From NCBI GenBank assembly GCA_021927905.1, contig BLLK01000020.1, positions 1,860,001 through 1,924,000 of the forward strand: a stretch of DNA of 64,000 bases, read 5' to 3'. The stretch's first letter is position 1, and the number at the start of each line of letters is the position of its first letter. A program made the translations under genes and the position numbers. The notes beneath the pieces were generated by a model, which saw only the letters and a program-made list of their open reading frames with translations, searched no databases and was not told where the DNA came from. Source of the DNA: Chaetoceros tenuissimus. Taxonomy: Eukaryota > Bacillariophyta > Thalassiosirophyceae > Chaetocerotales > Chaetocerotaceae. Positions 52,692-64,000 of this stretch are shown piece by piece.

Positions 52692-53960
52692 ATGCCATCT
52701 CCCGCTTTTTTTTACCATAATTATGAAAAATCATTAATTTTGAAGGACGTCATAGAAAATAATAACGTCATGTGCCCACTTTGTCTTGAGTCCTTCGTAA
52801 AGCAGAAGATGCTCGGACGCATTATTATAACTTCCAAATGCTGCAATACACGATTTTGTAGAGATTGTGTTGCAACCTCAATCTCCATGAATGGTCCACA
52901 ATGCCCTATTTGTAATGTCGATGAAATGCGCAAGCAAGCCATTCTTTCAATTGCAGCGGCAAAGAAAGAGCGACTTCTTTATCTGCAACGACAGCAGCAG
53001 AATCAGGGGATAAAATCTCTAGATCATCAGCCCAGTAAAAAAAGAAAAATAGAAAAGCAGGATGCCAATGTTAACACTAACAAACAGCATGATTGTCACG
53101 ATAGTACAAAACTTGGAGCTGGGAGTACGAAGAATGTTCAAAAAGAAGGGAAGAACCAGGCAAACAATAAAAGCTTCCGAGGACGATGTAATGATGAAAG
53201 TCCTTCAGATACGACAACTCAATCAACCGAATCAACTGAAAACGGTATGGAAAACATGATCCGAGGCCAAAAGAAAATTCTTCAGAAAATACTAGATTTA
53301 TCGTCTGATATTTCTTCTCAGAAGGGCCTTAGGTTAAGGGAAAGTGCACAAAGTCTTGCTACAGTGTTTACTTATGCTGTTCTTACACAATATACACCAG
53401 CCAAATTGACAGAGAAGGATCGTATCGGAAAACGAGCAAACTTGCAAATAGGATTTGCAGGAATGAAATGTCTTCACTGCTCATCAGCAACAGGAAAAAA
53501 TACAAATTTACTCCAAGGTCGATACTTCCCTTCAACTATTAAAACAATGTGCGACACGAAGAAAACTCTGTTTGCACTACATTCGCATCTCATGAAATGT
53601 GCAAATGTTCCGATAGAACTAAAAAATAAGCTTGCAGTCTTGAGAAAAAAACACGATGTTGAAAAGAAAAGATTGGGTTACGGAAGTCTGAAGAGTTTCT
53701 TCTCAGAAATTTGGAAAATTCTTCATCCCGACGAAAGAGTTGATTCTAAAGAGAAGAGTAATGTAATATTTCATCCCAACGTTGGTGATTTGACGAAAGA
53801 GCAAAGTAACGAACAAGAGCATCACGATGATAGTTATCCCAAGGTTGATATGAAAGAGCAGAGCAATGAAGAGAAAGAGTCGAAATTTGATGGTGGTACA
53901 AAAGAAATGTCCACTTGTAGCTCATCCAACACGGAATCTGTTGAAGCAATAGTAGCATAG
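52692..53960 (+). CDS. RING-finger protein with a stramenopile Cys/His domain
   Basis: Single exon, 422 residues from the ATG at 52692. A RING-like finger lies at about residues 27-80: CPLCLESF, then SKCCNTRFCRDC, and CPICNVDE, in a variant C-C spacing. A Lys/Gln-rich, Asn-rich middle follows. The C-terminal domain (about 245-350) has GMKCLHCSSATGKNTNLLQGRYFPS, HSHLMKCANVP and GSLKSFFSEIWKILH. I have seen this block in many diatom proteins of unknown function; its Cys and His residues suggest a second zinc site. A ubiquitin-ligase or DNA-binding role is possible for the whole protein. The C-terminus is acidic with two copies of a KEQSNE motif. It converges with the RNA polymerase gene, 112 bases apart. 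Confidence 0.7.
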   Translation: MPSPAFFYHNYEKSLILKDVIENNNVMCPLCLESFVKQKMLGRIIITSKCCNTRFCRDCVATSISMNGPQCPICNVDEMRKQAILSIAAAKKERLLYLQRQQQNQGIKSLDHQPSKKRKIEKQDANVNTNKQHDCHDSTKLGAGSTKNVQKEGKNQANNKSFRGRCNDESPSDTTTQSTESTENGMENMIRGQKKILQKILDLSSDISSQKGLRLRESAQSLATVFTYAVLTQYTPAKLTEKDRIGKRANLQIGFAGMKCLHCSSATGKNTNLLQGRYFPSTIKTMCDTKKTLFALHSHLMKCANVPIELKNKLAVLRKKHDVEKKRLGYGSLKSFFSEIWKILHPDERVDSKEKSNVIFHPNVGDLTKEQSNEQEHHDDSYPKVDMKEQSNEEKESKFDGGTKEMSTCSSSNTESVEAIVA

Positions 53961-54072
53961 TATTTACATTAATTTTCTAGTTTTTTAGGATTGAAAGTGG
54001 GCCTTTTTTCTCGCACCTTTGACCTCGAAAAAAACAAGGTCTTTTCTTATTATATTGAGTGTGCATGATAGC

Positions 54073-57000
54073 TTATTGGAAAAAGTATGGAGCTTCTTTT
54101 ACTTCATTCAGATCCAAATCACCTCTTTCAGGAAGTTCAGGGAACTCAAGTGATGGGTACTGTAACTCCCATATCTGTTTGAGCTCTTCTAGAAGGGGTC
54201 TACTATATAAATCTACAAAACATTCTCTCAGGACAGAATTCATTTCATCGATATCTGATGCATGCGTCCAAAAGGAATCGTGAACTGCTGAAAATGTAAG
54301 TCCTCTTCGATCCATCTCTAATCCAGTCAAAAGCATGTGCGATGAATCCAGTGAATGAACATAATTCGGAGGGAAAGCTGATACTTGCCGTTGTTTGTGT
54401 ATCGGTAGATTTGCATTATTATTGATAAGAACAACAGTTTGTAAAAGAGTAACTACTTGATATGGCTGCTTCATGCGATAAGGTTGAACAGCTGGAACAC
54501 CAATCGGAGAAATCCATGCAACAGGGACACTTTGGGATGATATCAATCGTGCGCATGTTGCAAGCCAATTCATCGTTTGACGTGCTCCAGTGAACAAGTC
54601 ACCCATAACATCCATTGTTACACGTGCGAGGTATCCACATGCGGCATAAATTTCACTATCCATTTCATCAATATCATATCCTTTTGCTTCAAGCTAAAAT
54701 TCATAATTAGTAAAAAAAATTATCTCTCAGAAGAAAGCTTTTAATTGAGCAACTCACCTTCTCTTCAATTTTCTCTTGAATTTGTTTCTTTGCTCCGATA
54801 TATGTCACACCATAGACAGATGTCATCACTGTTCTTTTTACAACACCGCGGTCAATTAAACCATTTGTGAGTTTCGCTGCCTTGTTACTTGCCAAAGCTT
54901 CTCTTTCTGCCTTACTTAGATCGTCGCGACTTTCATCAATATCAAGAACACGTTCTGCTTCTTCTGCTACTCTTTTGATAACTTCCTCCATGACACCACT
55001 GTAAACGTCCTGTGGCTTGTCATATGCACAGAGGTTCACTGCCTTTCCTCCTACTCTATCTCTACCTAGCGCAGCATAGTGTTGTAATCCGTTACAAGAT
55101 CCATCCATGTGAATAGGGAGTGACGATTCGTATGTTTCTGGATTCCCAGAATCAATAGCATTGACAATCTCGTGACATGTAGCAAGTGCCTGAAAAGGAT
55201 CATCCAACGTCATCCACCAACGATTATCACCGAATGGGTCCTTAACTGCATCCCGTACGTTTTCCATGTTATTTTCGGTAAACTCTGCTCGTTGGTCGAA
55301 TGTGATTTTATCATTACCTGCAAGATTTGCAAGGTGTACCTTCATCCAATAGAGTCCTTTTGGTCCCAGCGGTTTGGACTCAGCAAAAGTGAGCATACCT
55401 CGACATAAATCTGATCCAATATTTGAGAGGTGAGGTGGAACTGGATAAGCTCTGCCTCTGAAATCAACATTGTAAGGAAAGTATATCTTCTCGAAGTCTT
55501 TAAATTGTTCAGCTTGATTAAGTTTCAACATCGCCGAGCAACGTAAGGATCTCAAGTCCATATTTTTTTGATGAATTCTTCTATATTTTGTCAATGCTTC
55601 CCTATAGCGCTGAAATTCACCATCTACAGCTCTGTAGTCTAAATCGTCACCTTCTGGTCTTTGAGGCATTGGTGGTAACTCGAAATCTGTCCTAGATGGG
55701 ATGTCACCCAAAGCAATACCATCATCCCAACATTTTTGCGCTACATCTAAGATTTTTTTGTTTATAACCCATGGAACTCGACCAAGAACATTCAATCCAT
55801 CCATTACTGTACTCAGGTCTGCTTCTTCCAAAGCATTCTAATCATTTTTGAAGAAAATGGTTAGTTCAGGGGATTACCGAATATAAGAAAAATAAGACAT
55901 TGAATACTAACTTTCTGTACTTGACAACCGTGTGCTCGCATGAATTCTGTTTGGAGTAAAGTATATCCTCCCTCATTTGGACTAACCCATTCTTTTGGGG
56001 GAATAATCATGGGCTTATGCCTTGTTGTGTAAGCATCTAACAAAGTGAACTTATCCTCTACAATCATTTGATACAAATCTTCATTCATACAAATATGACC
56101 AACAAGCTTCTTATCTTGTACCCAACTTTTCTCATAGGTGAAGGCAGGTTGTGACCCTTTCTGGCCTGGGAAGGAAACTGTAGCCGTTTCTAACATCATT
56201 TGAATCAAGACTGCACCTAGAATGACCTTGTCTGATGTCGCCCATGGCTCTGCACTTTCCAGTAATTTCATAGCTCTTTGGTTTGCTCTCGCGATTCTTA
56301 CTTTTCCTTTTCGGCTAGGATCAATACGATTCATCTCATCTACAAACCTTTGCAAATGAGAAGGGCCGTACATCCAATCGAGACTCTTATCCTTCTTTAT
56401 TTGCGCAAACTCATCCTCTTTCTCTACTTCTTGTTTCTCATGTGCTTCCACGATATTCTCTTCTTGTATTTCCTTTTTCTTCAGCATTGGGGACTTTTCC
56501 ATTCTCATCCTTAATAATCTTTGCACGTTGACCTCAGCTTCTACAGCGTTACCAATTTTCAAAGCCATTTTCATCAAAGTACATCCATCGCCGCCCGTTT
56601 TCAATGCATACATTGCTGCTTCATGAATCGTAATAATTGCCAACTTTTCTGGTTGTAATGTGCACAAAAATGGTCCATACGCATTCGCACCTTTATTTTT
56701 CTTGTTTGATGCAAAATATGCTTCCTGTTCTTCTAATATCCTCTGGCGCATAGGTTTATACCATTCCAATAATTGACGCTGAACTTTAGAAATGGCTGTA
56801 TAATCTTCCCTATTTCTTGCAGATTCCAAAATGGCTTCATATTTGAGTACAGTTTCTTGTTGCGAACTGCATTCTAGCCATACTTGTATTTCTTCGGGTG
56901 AAGCATCTCGAGGAGGTGGTTGTTGTGGATCAAATGTTTGAAGTAAATCAATGAGATTAGGCTTTTCCTCTTCGTTTTCCCCCTGTTGGGAAGATGTGTT

Positions 57001-57336
57001 AATATTAAATGATTGAAGTTCTTGATTGATGAATGTTTCGAGGGTTGAACTTGAGAAAGAAGAAATATCATCATCGAGTTCGTGTTCGTCCTCTTCCATG
57101 TGTGCTGGTGCAACTGCTGATGGCGCCATGGATGATAATGATGTATGAAACTCATATCGTTGCTTATATGTCGAATGTTGGAACAATTTATTAAATGTAG
57201 TAATACTTGAAGATGATCTCCTACTTCGTGTACGTTTGACAAGCTTGGATTGTAGCAGAGTTGCATTCTTTCTGTGTTGCTGAGCAATTTTTACATGATG
57301 GCTCTTGAAACGGTGAATGGCAAGCCGCGATTGCAT
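54073..57336 (-). CDS. RPOTm: Mitochondrial T7-like single-subunit RNA polymerase
   Basis: Three exons on the minus strand, 57336-55912, 55837-54758 and 54693-54073, with 74 and 64 bp introns, give 1041 residues. The first 60 residues are Arg/Ser/His-rich with no acidic residue (mitochondrial presequence). The polymerase core has all the T7-family landmarks: DFRGRAYPVPPHLSN, then IHMDGSCNGLQHYAAL (first catalytic Asp), and the nucleotide-binding helix RGVVKRTVMTSVYGVTYIGA. After the last junction come FPPNYVHSLDSSHM and the second catalytic Asp in AVHDSFWTHASDID. It transcribes the mitochondrial genome. Only one such gene is visible here; dual targeting to the plastid cannot be excluded but the presequence lacks a secretory signal. 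Confidence 0.92.
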
Positions 57337-57771
57337 TTTTCAATATTATATAATTAGTTCAAATATGTGTTATAGATGGACGAAAAGATTTTGTATTCAA
57401 AAGGTAGCATTTGAATAGTTCTGATTCAAATACTAGCTTGTGGATGTTGGAAAAGTGTAAGTATGTCGAGAGTCGAGTCGAGTCGAGGCAGTCGACTTTG
57501 AATGGTGAAGAGCAGCGAAAGCTAAAAGCAAATGAAAATATTTGGCGCGCAAAAAATGGTGAACACCCACCGGAGAAAATCTTTTTATGACAATTTAAAA
57601 GGCTTTTCGGAGAAATATGACAAGAAGATGATGGTACCTGCTGCCATACATATCAAAACAATTGCAGAGAGTTAAATACTATGAACTCTGGCATCTCAAA
57701 ACTCATTCCCTTCTGGCCAATAACTTCAGTAGCAAACACTTTATTCATAATTCATAACTGAGTTGGCCATC
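57337..57771. other. Divergent intergenic region with GTCGA microsatellite
   Basis: 435 bases between the RNA polymerase and sulfotransferase-like genes. It contains the short repeat at 57465-57494. Nothing else recognised. Confidence 0.45.
57465..57494. repeat. GTCGA-type short tandem repeat
   Basis: GTCGAGA-GTCGA-GTCGA-GTCGA-GGCAGTCGAC: about five copies of GTCGA in 30 bases, two of them spaced by a few extra bases. Unusually GC-rich for its surroundings. Confidence 0.65.
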
Positions 57772-59417
57772 ATGCAAGTACCAAACAGCAGCAATGAAGG
57801 TTCGGATCCCGATTCGAAAGGATTCCCAACTTCGGCAAATAAACAAGAATTTGTAATCAGTGATGAAGATATCGAGGAAGCAAATCAAGAGATTGATTTA
57901 CTAGGAGCTGATCCTCTCACAACTAATTCGCCAAAAGGATCCGATGAACCACCTATCCCTTCTGTTTTCGATGACACCCCAAGTCGCGATGTTTCTAATC
58001 ATTCAGTTTCTTCAAGTAGTGACTATAACGCAGATAATGAGATTGACTACGAATCAGACAGAACAGATAATTCCCTTACTAGGCGTAACAATTATGGGAT
58101 TGCACTGGATGATGAACTCGTAAATCATGTTTTAAGTGGATCGGAGGAGAGACACAGACAGCGTCGAAATGGTCAAATGAAGAAATACTGCAAGTATGTC
58201 ACTCTTGTTTTTCTTGCTTTTGTTTGTTTTGAAATGATTCAGAAAGGGAACTTTTGGGTTTGGCATGATATTGCAAGTCATGGCTCTGCCTTTCATTACA
58301 ATGATGAAGAATATTTGGATGAGGCTGATACAGGTCATAGTGTTTTTGATACTCCAGTAGCAATATCACCAAACTATAAATTTCCGCCTGCATTTTCTGC
58401 CGCAGCTGATGTACGAGGGACAAAATCTTATCAGAAAAATACAGAAATGCCCTTGTTTGTGGCATTGCAATGGCCATTTCATGCTTCAGATTTTTATGTA
58501 GAAGATATTGTAGGATTGTGTTATGACATGGTTATTGCAAGTAACAAACCTTTACCTCCAGGTGTCAGTAATGGTATTGAAAGTCACGTAAGTATCTTGC
58601 AAGAATCAATGAATGAGTACTTTTGATTTTTCTATTTGAAGCATCTGCTGATCTCCTCATTTACATTTTTATACACGTGCAGAAATACTTTCCATACACA
58701 GATGAAGAGACAGGGAAAAAGTATGTCAACATTGACTTTTCTAAGGATGAACACTATGCCCTGGCTCGCAACCAGCATTGGAACCCCAATGATCTTGCAG
58801 ATGCTTGGTTTTCAGACCGTATCCATGCAGCGGGTACAATTTACTTCTCTAGCTTTGGAGACGAGCACAAAATGAGATTGTTTACTGTTATGACTCATCC
58901 CGTCGATAGACTTGTTGCGGAATACTACCACTTTACTCAAACAGCTGTCGAAGATGTTTTAAAAGAAATGCCATTTGAAGAATTCATCAATTCCAAGTAT
59001 TACACTCATAACTATGTCACAAGACACATCAGTGCCTGTTGGGATGGCAATGGAGATTTGAGTGATGAATCTATTGATAACGATCAAATGTGCCTTCAGG
59101 GTGCAAAGGAAGTTCTTCGCACAAAGTTTATTGTTGGTACGCACAAAGACATTCCTGCAGACATGGAACTTTTTGAAGATTACTTTTTCTGGCGACGTTC
59201 AACAGATACTATAAAAGAGTGTAGGAAAAATAATTTCAAGAAGGAACTCGACCGCGAGATGGACATGTACAATTTCATTGGCCACTCGATTCCAGAAGGT
59301 AGTGATTTGTTCAACGAGGTTGTGAAGTCTAATCATTTAGATATGGAGCTCTACGCTTTCGCTGTGGAATTAAACAAGGCGCAGCGAGCTTGGATACCTA
59401 GACAGGAAATGAATTAA
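57772..59417 (+). CDS. Type II membrane sulfotransferase-like protein
   Basis: Two exons, 57772-58587 and 58683-59417, with a 95 bp GTAAGT-AG intron, give 516 residues. The N-terminal 140 residues are acidic and cytosolic. A membrane anchor at about 143-160 (YVTLVFLAFVCFEMI) is followed by a luminal stem and domain. MTHPVDRLVAEYYHF matches the 3'-phosphate-binding RxPxxRxxSxYY block of PAPS-dependent Golgi sulfotransferases, with Ala in place of the usual Ser. LRTKFIVGTHKDIPADMELFEDYF and a C-terminal DMELYAFAVELNKAQ also fit that fold. A typical PKTGTT 5'-phosphosulfate loop is not evident, so substrate binding may be altered or the loop may be in diverged sequence around FVALQWPFHASDFYVE. 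Expected in the Golgi; acceptor unknown. Confidence 0.65.
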
Positions 59418-59489
59418 TTTGTTCCGTTTGTTTTTAGTAATTTTAGAAAGATTATGTTGCAAAAAGTTAATAGTTTTTCATCCACATTA

Positions 59490-62400
59490 TTAGTCAAAGT
59501 TAGAAGTAGCTGCATTCAAAACATCTTCGTCAAGGTTTCGCTCGATAATTACATCATCAAGACAACGCTCTCCGTTGGGACCACGAACTGCAATTCTCGT
59601 AACAGTTACATCGCTCTTCTGGCCTTGTCGCATGACACGGCCCAAAGCTTGCTCTTCCACACTGCAATCCGCAACTGCATCTGGTCCAGAATACATCGGG
59701 TCGTACATTATAACGTTGTGGCATGCTTCCTGCAGATTATGACCAGCAGCTTGCTCAAATGAAAGAAGCAAGATTCGAGGTCTCTGGCGATCTTCTTCCG
59801 TTGCATCAATGTGGCGAAACCAAGATATGATTTCATTTTGACGCTGAACTGAGTCACTATCTCCAATGTGACAGAATCTGTGATTCGAAGCTTTCAGTCC
59901 GTCCAACGCTGAATTGTATCCACCATAGAATGCATTTGCAAAAACAATTACTTTTGTCTCTGGTTCTTCCTTCAATATTGTGTCAAGTTCAGAGTTGAGT
60001 GCATTGTGCCTTGCAGTAGACGATGCAGTGATAGTGAGGGCCGCACTCGCTTTCTCACCAATTTGATCAGGATTCAAAGTAAAGCTATCCGTACTGTCAG
60101 CTTGTTCTGCAGCACTATCACCTACTGAAGCAAGAAATTTCTTTCCATCTTCTTCGCTCATGTTGACATGAACTACTTTTCTTTCAAGATTTACTTGCAA
60201 TTTTTCTCCACGATTGCGCTGACAAGCCTCTTTGACATACGCATGACACGATTCTTGCACAGCCCTTCTATACTCACGGCTGTTTGAAGCTTCTTGTTGA
60301 TTTAAGAATAAGTCGCGTCCCGACTCACGCTCTTCCTTTCGCCAATGATGGGCAGAGCCAGTGAGGTATGTGCCTCCCATTAAATTAGCAAGCTCCGTGA
60401 CACGAGACTCTGTCTCAAGCAGTGGAGTTCCAGTGAGTCCCCAAACTGCCTTTCTTGCAATGAGAGGACGAGAAGTAGCATCTGTGTGAGATACACCCAA
60501 AAATTCTCTAGCTCCACGACGTGCTTGAGCTTTGAAGTCCTCAGCACTTGATTCTTGTTTACTGGCAGTGACGAGAGACTCGTGACACTCGTCGACGATA
60601 ACTCTTTCCCATGTAAAATATTCCAATGGAACACCTCTATCAGATTCATCGAATTTCTTTTGACGTAGCTTCTTAATTGCTTCGGAATAACAGTGACCAT
60701 AGTATGCTTGCTCGTCACGACGTTGTTGTTTTCCATTATTTCCAACGTAGATACTCGGTCCAGATGCCATGTTCCTAACCCAAGTTCCTTCAATGGATGG
60801 TGCCTCTCTCTGACTGTAATATGTTGGTGCTGGTGGGATCTTTTCTGTCCCAGCCTTTCTAGCCAGGTGCTCTGTGTATGGGCGGTCAGAAGGTTTCTTA
60901 CCCTTCTCTTCAATTAATCCTGCAGGCACAATTATAATGTCCGCTTGGCAGATATCTTTTACGCTATATTTCTTCAAAGAAGCTGTGCTGTCTATAGTAA
61001 TGCACTTCATTTTGCTACCCGTAAATTTCTAAAAAGAGGTTAGCAACTATAAATATGTAATTCGAAAAAATGCAAAGTGTTTAAGAAACATACCTTCCTT
61101 TCATCATCCCATTGCTTGACAAGCCCAGGAGGCACCACGATCAAGGATGCAGAAGAAATGCCTTCCGGAATGTTGCAGTTTGCGCGAGCATTTTCAATAC
61201 CACTAAGAATAAGAGCAATAGTTACAACAGTTTTTCCTGATCCAATAGCATCTCCCAAGACGCCACCCTTTAGCGGTGTCTGCTTACGCGCGCTAGCAAT
61301 TAAACACCATCCCACTCCAGGAAGAACGTGCTCACTTCGTTCCTCTTCACTAAATTCAACTTCGCCTCTCTCAATAGATTGCATTCTAGTCAGAGCTTTT
61401 GCTTGGCGCTTGTACAGAGGCAACTTCATACCATTCACGACAGTTTCATCATACCCGTCTGAATTTGGAACATGGAATGCTTTCGTGGAAGGTTCTCCCA
61501 TCGATGATAGTTCAGATAAGCAAAAATCAACATTAACTGTGTCCATGTAGTCATCATCCAAACCTCTCGAACGTATTAAGTGACCCGCTGCTTGATGACA
61601 GGCTACGTGTACATTCATTCTGACGTTCATTTCCCCTTCATTGGTGTTAACATCCAATGTGAAGGCGTTAGGACGATTGAAGAGTTTCTATTTTCAAAAA
61701 CAATAAAATAAATTTTTGTTAGAAATAAGAGCACACGGAACAAACCAAACTTATAAGTGATAAACTTACCTGATAGTACTCGTTAGACTCTCTAGGGTCG
61801 TAGCTTCTCTGGTATGTATCCTTCACCTTTTCCCAAATCTCTTTTGGTCTGAATGGAAAGTATCTCTCACTTTGGCCATATTTATTGCTGCTACTGTTTA
61901 GTACTTTGAACCACTTCTGTTTACCTTTGACAGAAAGTTGAAGAGCTAAGTCACCTTGAGCAGCGTATTTGTGCAAAGATGGTGCAGCTACAATTGAGAG
62001 TCTCTTTGCGTTTTGTGTTCCTAGCTTTCCATACAAATCAATATTGACACTCTTCTCCATTGCATCGATTTCAGTATGTTGAAGAAGAGAATTCATTGTT
62101 TCTTGTGATAGTCCAGCAAGTTGGCATAAAATTGGATTGTCAGATTTTTCCTCTCTAAACGATTCAGGACCTTCACAGAAAGACATCCTAATAGATTGTT
62201 TTGGAATGCCGACTGCAAGAGAAGGCACAGTCTCCCAATGGAGAAACTTTGCTTTTGTTGCATGAGTTCTCGTTTCAAGAGCATTTTCAGGAATCCAATC
62301 CAAAATTTCACACACTTCCATATTTCGATCGTTGTAAGATGGACTAGTGGAGATTACTGCAACATCAAAATCAGATCTTATAACTTCAGGGCGGATAAAG

Positions 62401-64000
62401 ATGTACATTGCAGGCTGGTTTTCACTTTCGTCTCTACGCCACAAAGCCGAGAGCACTACAGTATGTTGACAATCTTGTTTGTGGTATGTGCCATTGACTG
62501 TTCCACTTTCATCTCCAGAAATTTCAATTTTACCTGGCCATTCTTTCCATTTCTTGTGGTAGTTGAGTACATCGTTGCGAGACGCTTTCTTTGGGATTTT
62601 CGCCTTCATGACTTTGTGACTTTTGATAGATTTTGGAGCTCCATCGCCGATACCTGCCAGAACACGCTGAGAATCACAAGGGTCTGATCCAACAATTTGT
62701 AAAGTCTGTTTGGATGTAGTGACACGCTTTTCCCATCCAGCGCTATCTGCTTCATCCTTCTTTATAATGAGTCGTGCAGAATCTAGAATGGTACCACGTT
62801 TTGGTTTATCATGTCTGATGGCTGGACCAAAGCATTTCAGAGCCGCGGTAACGCCCATGTTGGAATCAAGGGTTTGAATTCTACCGATAGTAACGCGAAG
62901 TTCAGCAACCTGTCTAACTGCACCAAAGTCTTCCCATGCACCATAGAGAAGTGTCCAATGACCTCTTTTTCTTTGTACATTTTGAATCTGAAAGCTGTAT
63001 GACTCAAGACTTTTGCACTCCTTGATGGCATTTTCCCATCCTTGACCAAGTCGCAAAATTGATGGACACACACAGCGTAATGTTCTTTCAAATTCATGAG
63101 GATCTGGTCTTTTGTCTCTACTCACTTCCTCTCCTACTTCTTTCAAAGCATGGCTGTGAATTTGGTAAGAGTTTGAGCAGGTATGACAGGTACCAAATCC
63201 ACAGTTTTTACACTCGAGGATTTTATCATCGTCTGTTGAACGACCTGATGACTCACATGTACATAGTACTGATGAGTAATATGCCTGTTCTGCATATTTT
63301 TCACTGATGTCCCTGAAAACGCTGTAAAAGTCTCCCTCGCTTTCCCTTTGAACGTTCACAAGGTCACCACGTTCTCGGAGAACATCTCCTTTCTCGGCAT
63401 CGTATTTTTCAGCGATAGAAAATTTTGATAATTTCACAAATTGGTCTTTTTCCCTCTCTCGACGAAGTTGAGGAGCACAAATAGCAGCAAGCATAGTCGC
63501 ACATACAACAGGAAGTGACATTGCGTTACCTGCCAAATCTGATAGCTGCACTTCTGATTCTGGGCCAAGCAATAATCTAGAAAAAGGAATACCTTGAAGA
63601 AGTAACTTTTCATAGCCCATCATTGTTCGACCTCTATTAGGAAGCAGCAATTCGCCGCCCTAAATTCGAGAGGGGTTAGAGAAAGTGTTGGTCCCACATT
63701 TTAATAATAAATTCTTTCATTACTCACCGGAGTTACACAGCCAGAGACGCCTACTGTTTTGGCTCTCACAGTCGCTCTGTTCACATTTTGCGATAAATCC
63801 CAAGTGAATGAATGATGCATGCAATCACGACTGATGTTGTCTCTTATTGCAGAGGAAGCAAAACAATCTATTAAATCTTTTCGTCTCATATTCCACATTG
63901 CTACCAATTCTGGCCATAGACCTGGTGCAATCTTGTGTCTTCCCCTTGTATCCCAATTGGTCAACCAACGGCACCGTTCTTCGATATCATTCACTTCACG
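59490..64000 (-). CDS. DNMT5: DNMT5-type cytosine methyltransferase fused to RING and SNF2 ATPase (5' end beyond window)
   Basis: Four exons visible on the minus strand: 64000-63728 (5' part missing), 63659-61770, 61687-61094 and 61028-59490, with introns of 68, 82 and 65 bp, giving 1431 residues. The first 150 residues end a C5-cytosine methyltransferase domain: GCVTPGGELLLPNRGRTMMG, YEKLLLQGIP, and LSDLAGNAMSLPVV (motifs IX-X). Next is a Cys-rich finger (CTCESSG, CKNCGFGTCHTC). After a long linker comes a SNF2 ATPase: Walker A GDAIGSGKTVVTIAL, SLIVVPPGLVKQWDDERKKF, DEAH-box variant VDECHES, WGLTGTPLLE, LLSFEQAAGHNLQEACHNVIMYDP, and ALGRVMRQGQ. This order is that of DNMT5, an ATP-dependent maintenance CpG methyltransferase of fungi and algae. 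The catalytic PC motif would be left of the gene's visible part, beyond the window. Confidence 0.9.

Noticed and set aside
1-64000. Search by eye for tRNA, rRNA, snRNA genes and LTR or DNA transposons
   Set aside because: No A/B-box pairs, conserved rRNA or U6 blocks, reverse transcriptase, integrase or transposase motifs were seen. A covariance-model and repeat-library search would be more sensitive than reading by eye.

Overview
This window is protein-coding nuclear DNA from an AT-rich photosynthetic stramenopile, most likely a diatom and perhaps a Chaetoceros-like centric (the genus is inference). Several preproteins carry a secretory signal followed by an AF/GF/SF-type cleavage motif typical of import into plastids of red-algal origin. 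Introns are short (about 50-220 bp) with GT-AG ends. A DNMT5-type methyltransferase, a cAMP-receptor-like GPCR, kinesin-light-chain-like TPR genes and a nuclear T7-like RNA polymerase also fit. Nothing looks bacterial, and I see no rRNA, tRNA, CRISPR array or intact mobile element. I reconstructed 31 genes; for spliced genes I joined exons by hand and checked that reading phase is kept across every junction.

Layout. 1-13 kb: end of a cysteine-rich protein, a TPR gene with an N-terminal alpha/beta-like domain, a plastid membrane protein of the At5g03900 family, a Golgi-type glycosyltransferase, a plastid-signal Mpv17 protein, a small mitochondrial protein, a membrane-anchored cyclophilin-like protein and a di-iron hydroxylase. 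13-31 kb: a LysM protein, an SR-tailed membrane protein, a large unknown protein, a 3.5 kb gene-poor tract, proteasome subunit Rpn9, an ankyrin-DnaJ protein, a Tim17/NDUFA11-like complex I candidate, another 1.7 kb gene-poor tract and a large Arg-rich plastid-signal protein. 31-44 kb: LPA1/Rep27-like photosystem II factor, TSG101/VPS23, a GPCR, plastid IF-3, a class 3 lipase, a kinesin, a MAPEG-like protein and a small plastid-signal protein. 44-50 kb: two head-to-head paralogues encoding type II membrane proteins with a Lys-Gly stalk and a seven-bladed FG-GAP propeller. 50-64 kb: a second, divergent At5g03900-family gene, a RING protein, mitochondrial RNA polymerase, a sulfotransferase-like protein, and the 3' two thirds of a DNMT5 methyltransferase-SNF2 fusion that runs off the right edge.

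Functional themes. The genes are mostly independent, with no operon-like logic. Recurring themes are plastid membrane biogenesis (At5g03900-like, LPA1/Rep27, IF-3, Mpv17), mitochondrial function (RNA polymerase, complex I candidate, small single-pass protein), endomembrane and cell-surface work (glycosyltransferase, sulfotransferase, ESCRT-I, GPCR, Lys-Gly propeller pair) and chromatin (DNMT5). The most interesting loci are the DNMT5 fusion and the divergent Lys-Gly/propeller pair, which looks like a candidate cell-surface or silica-interface system.
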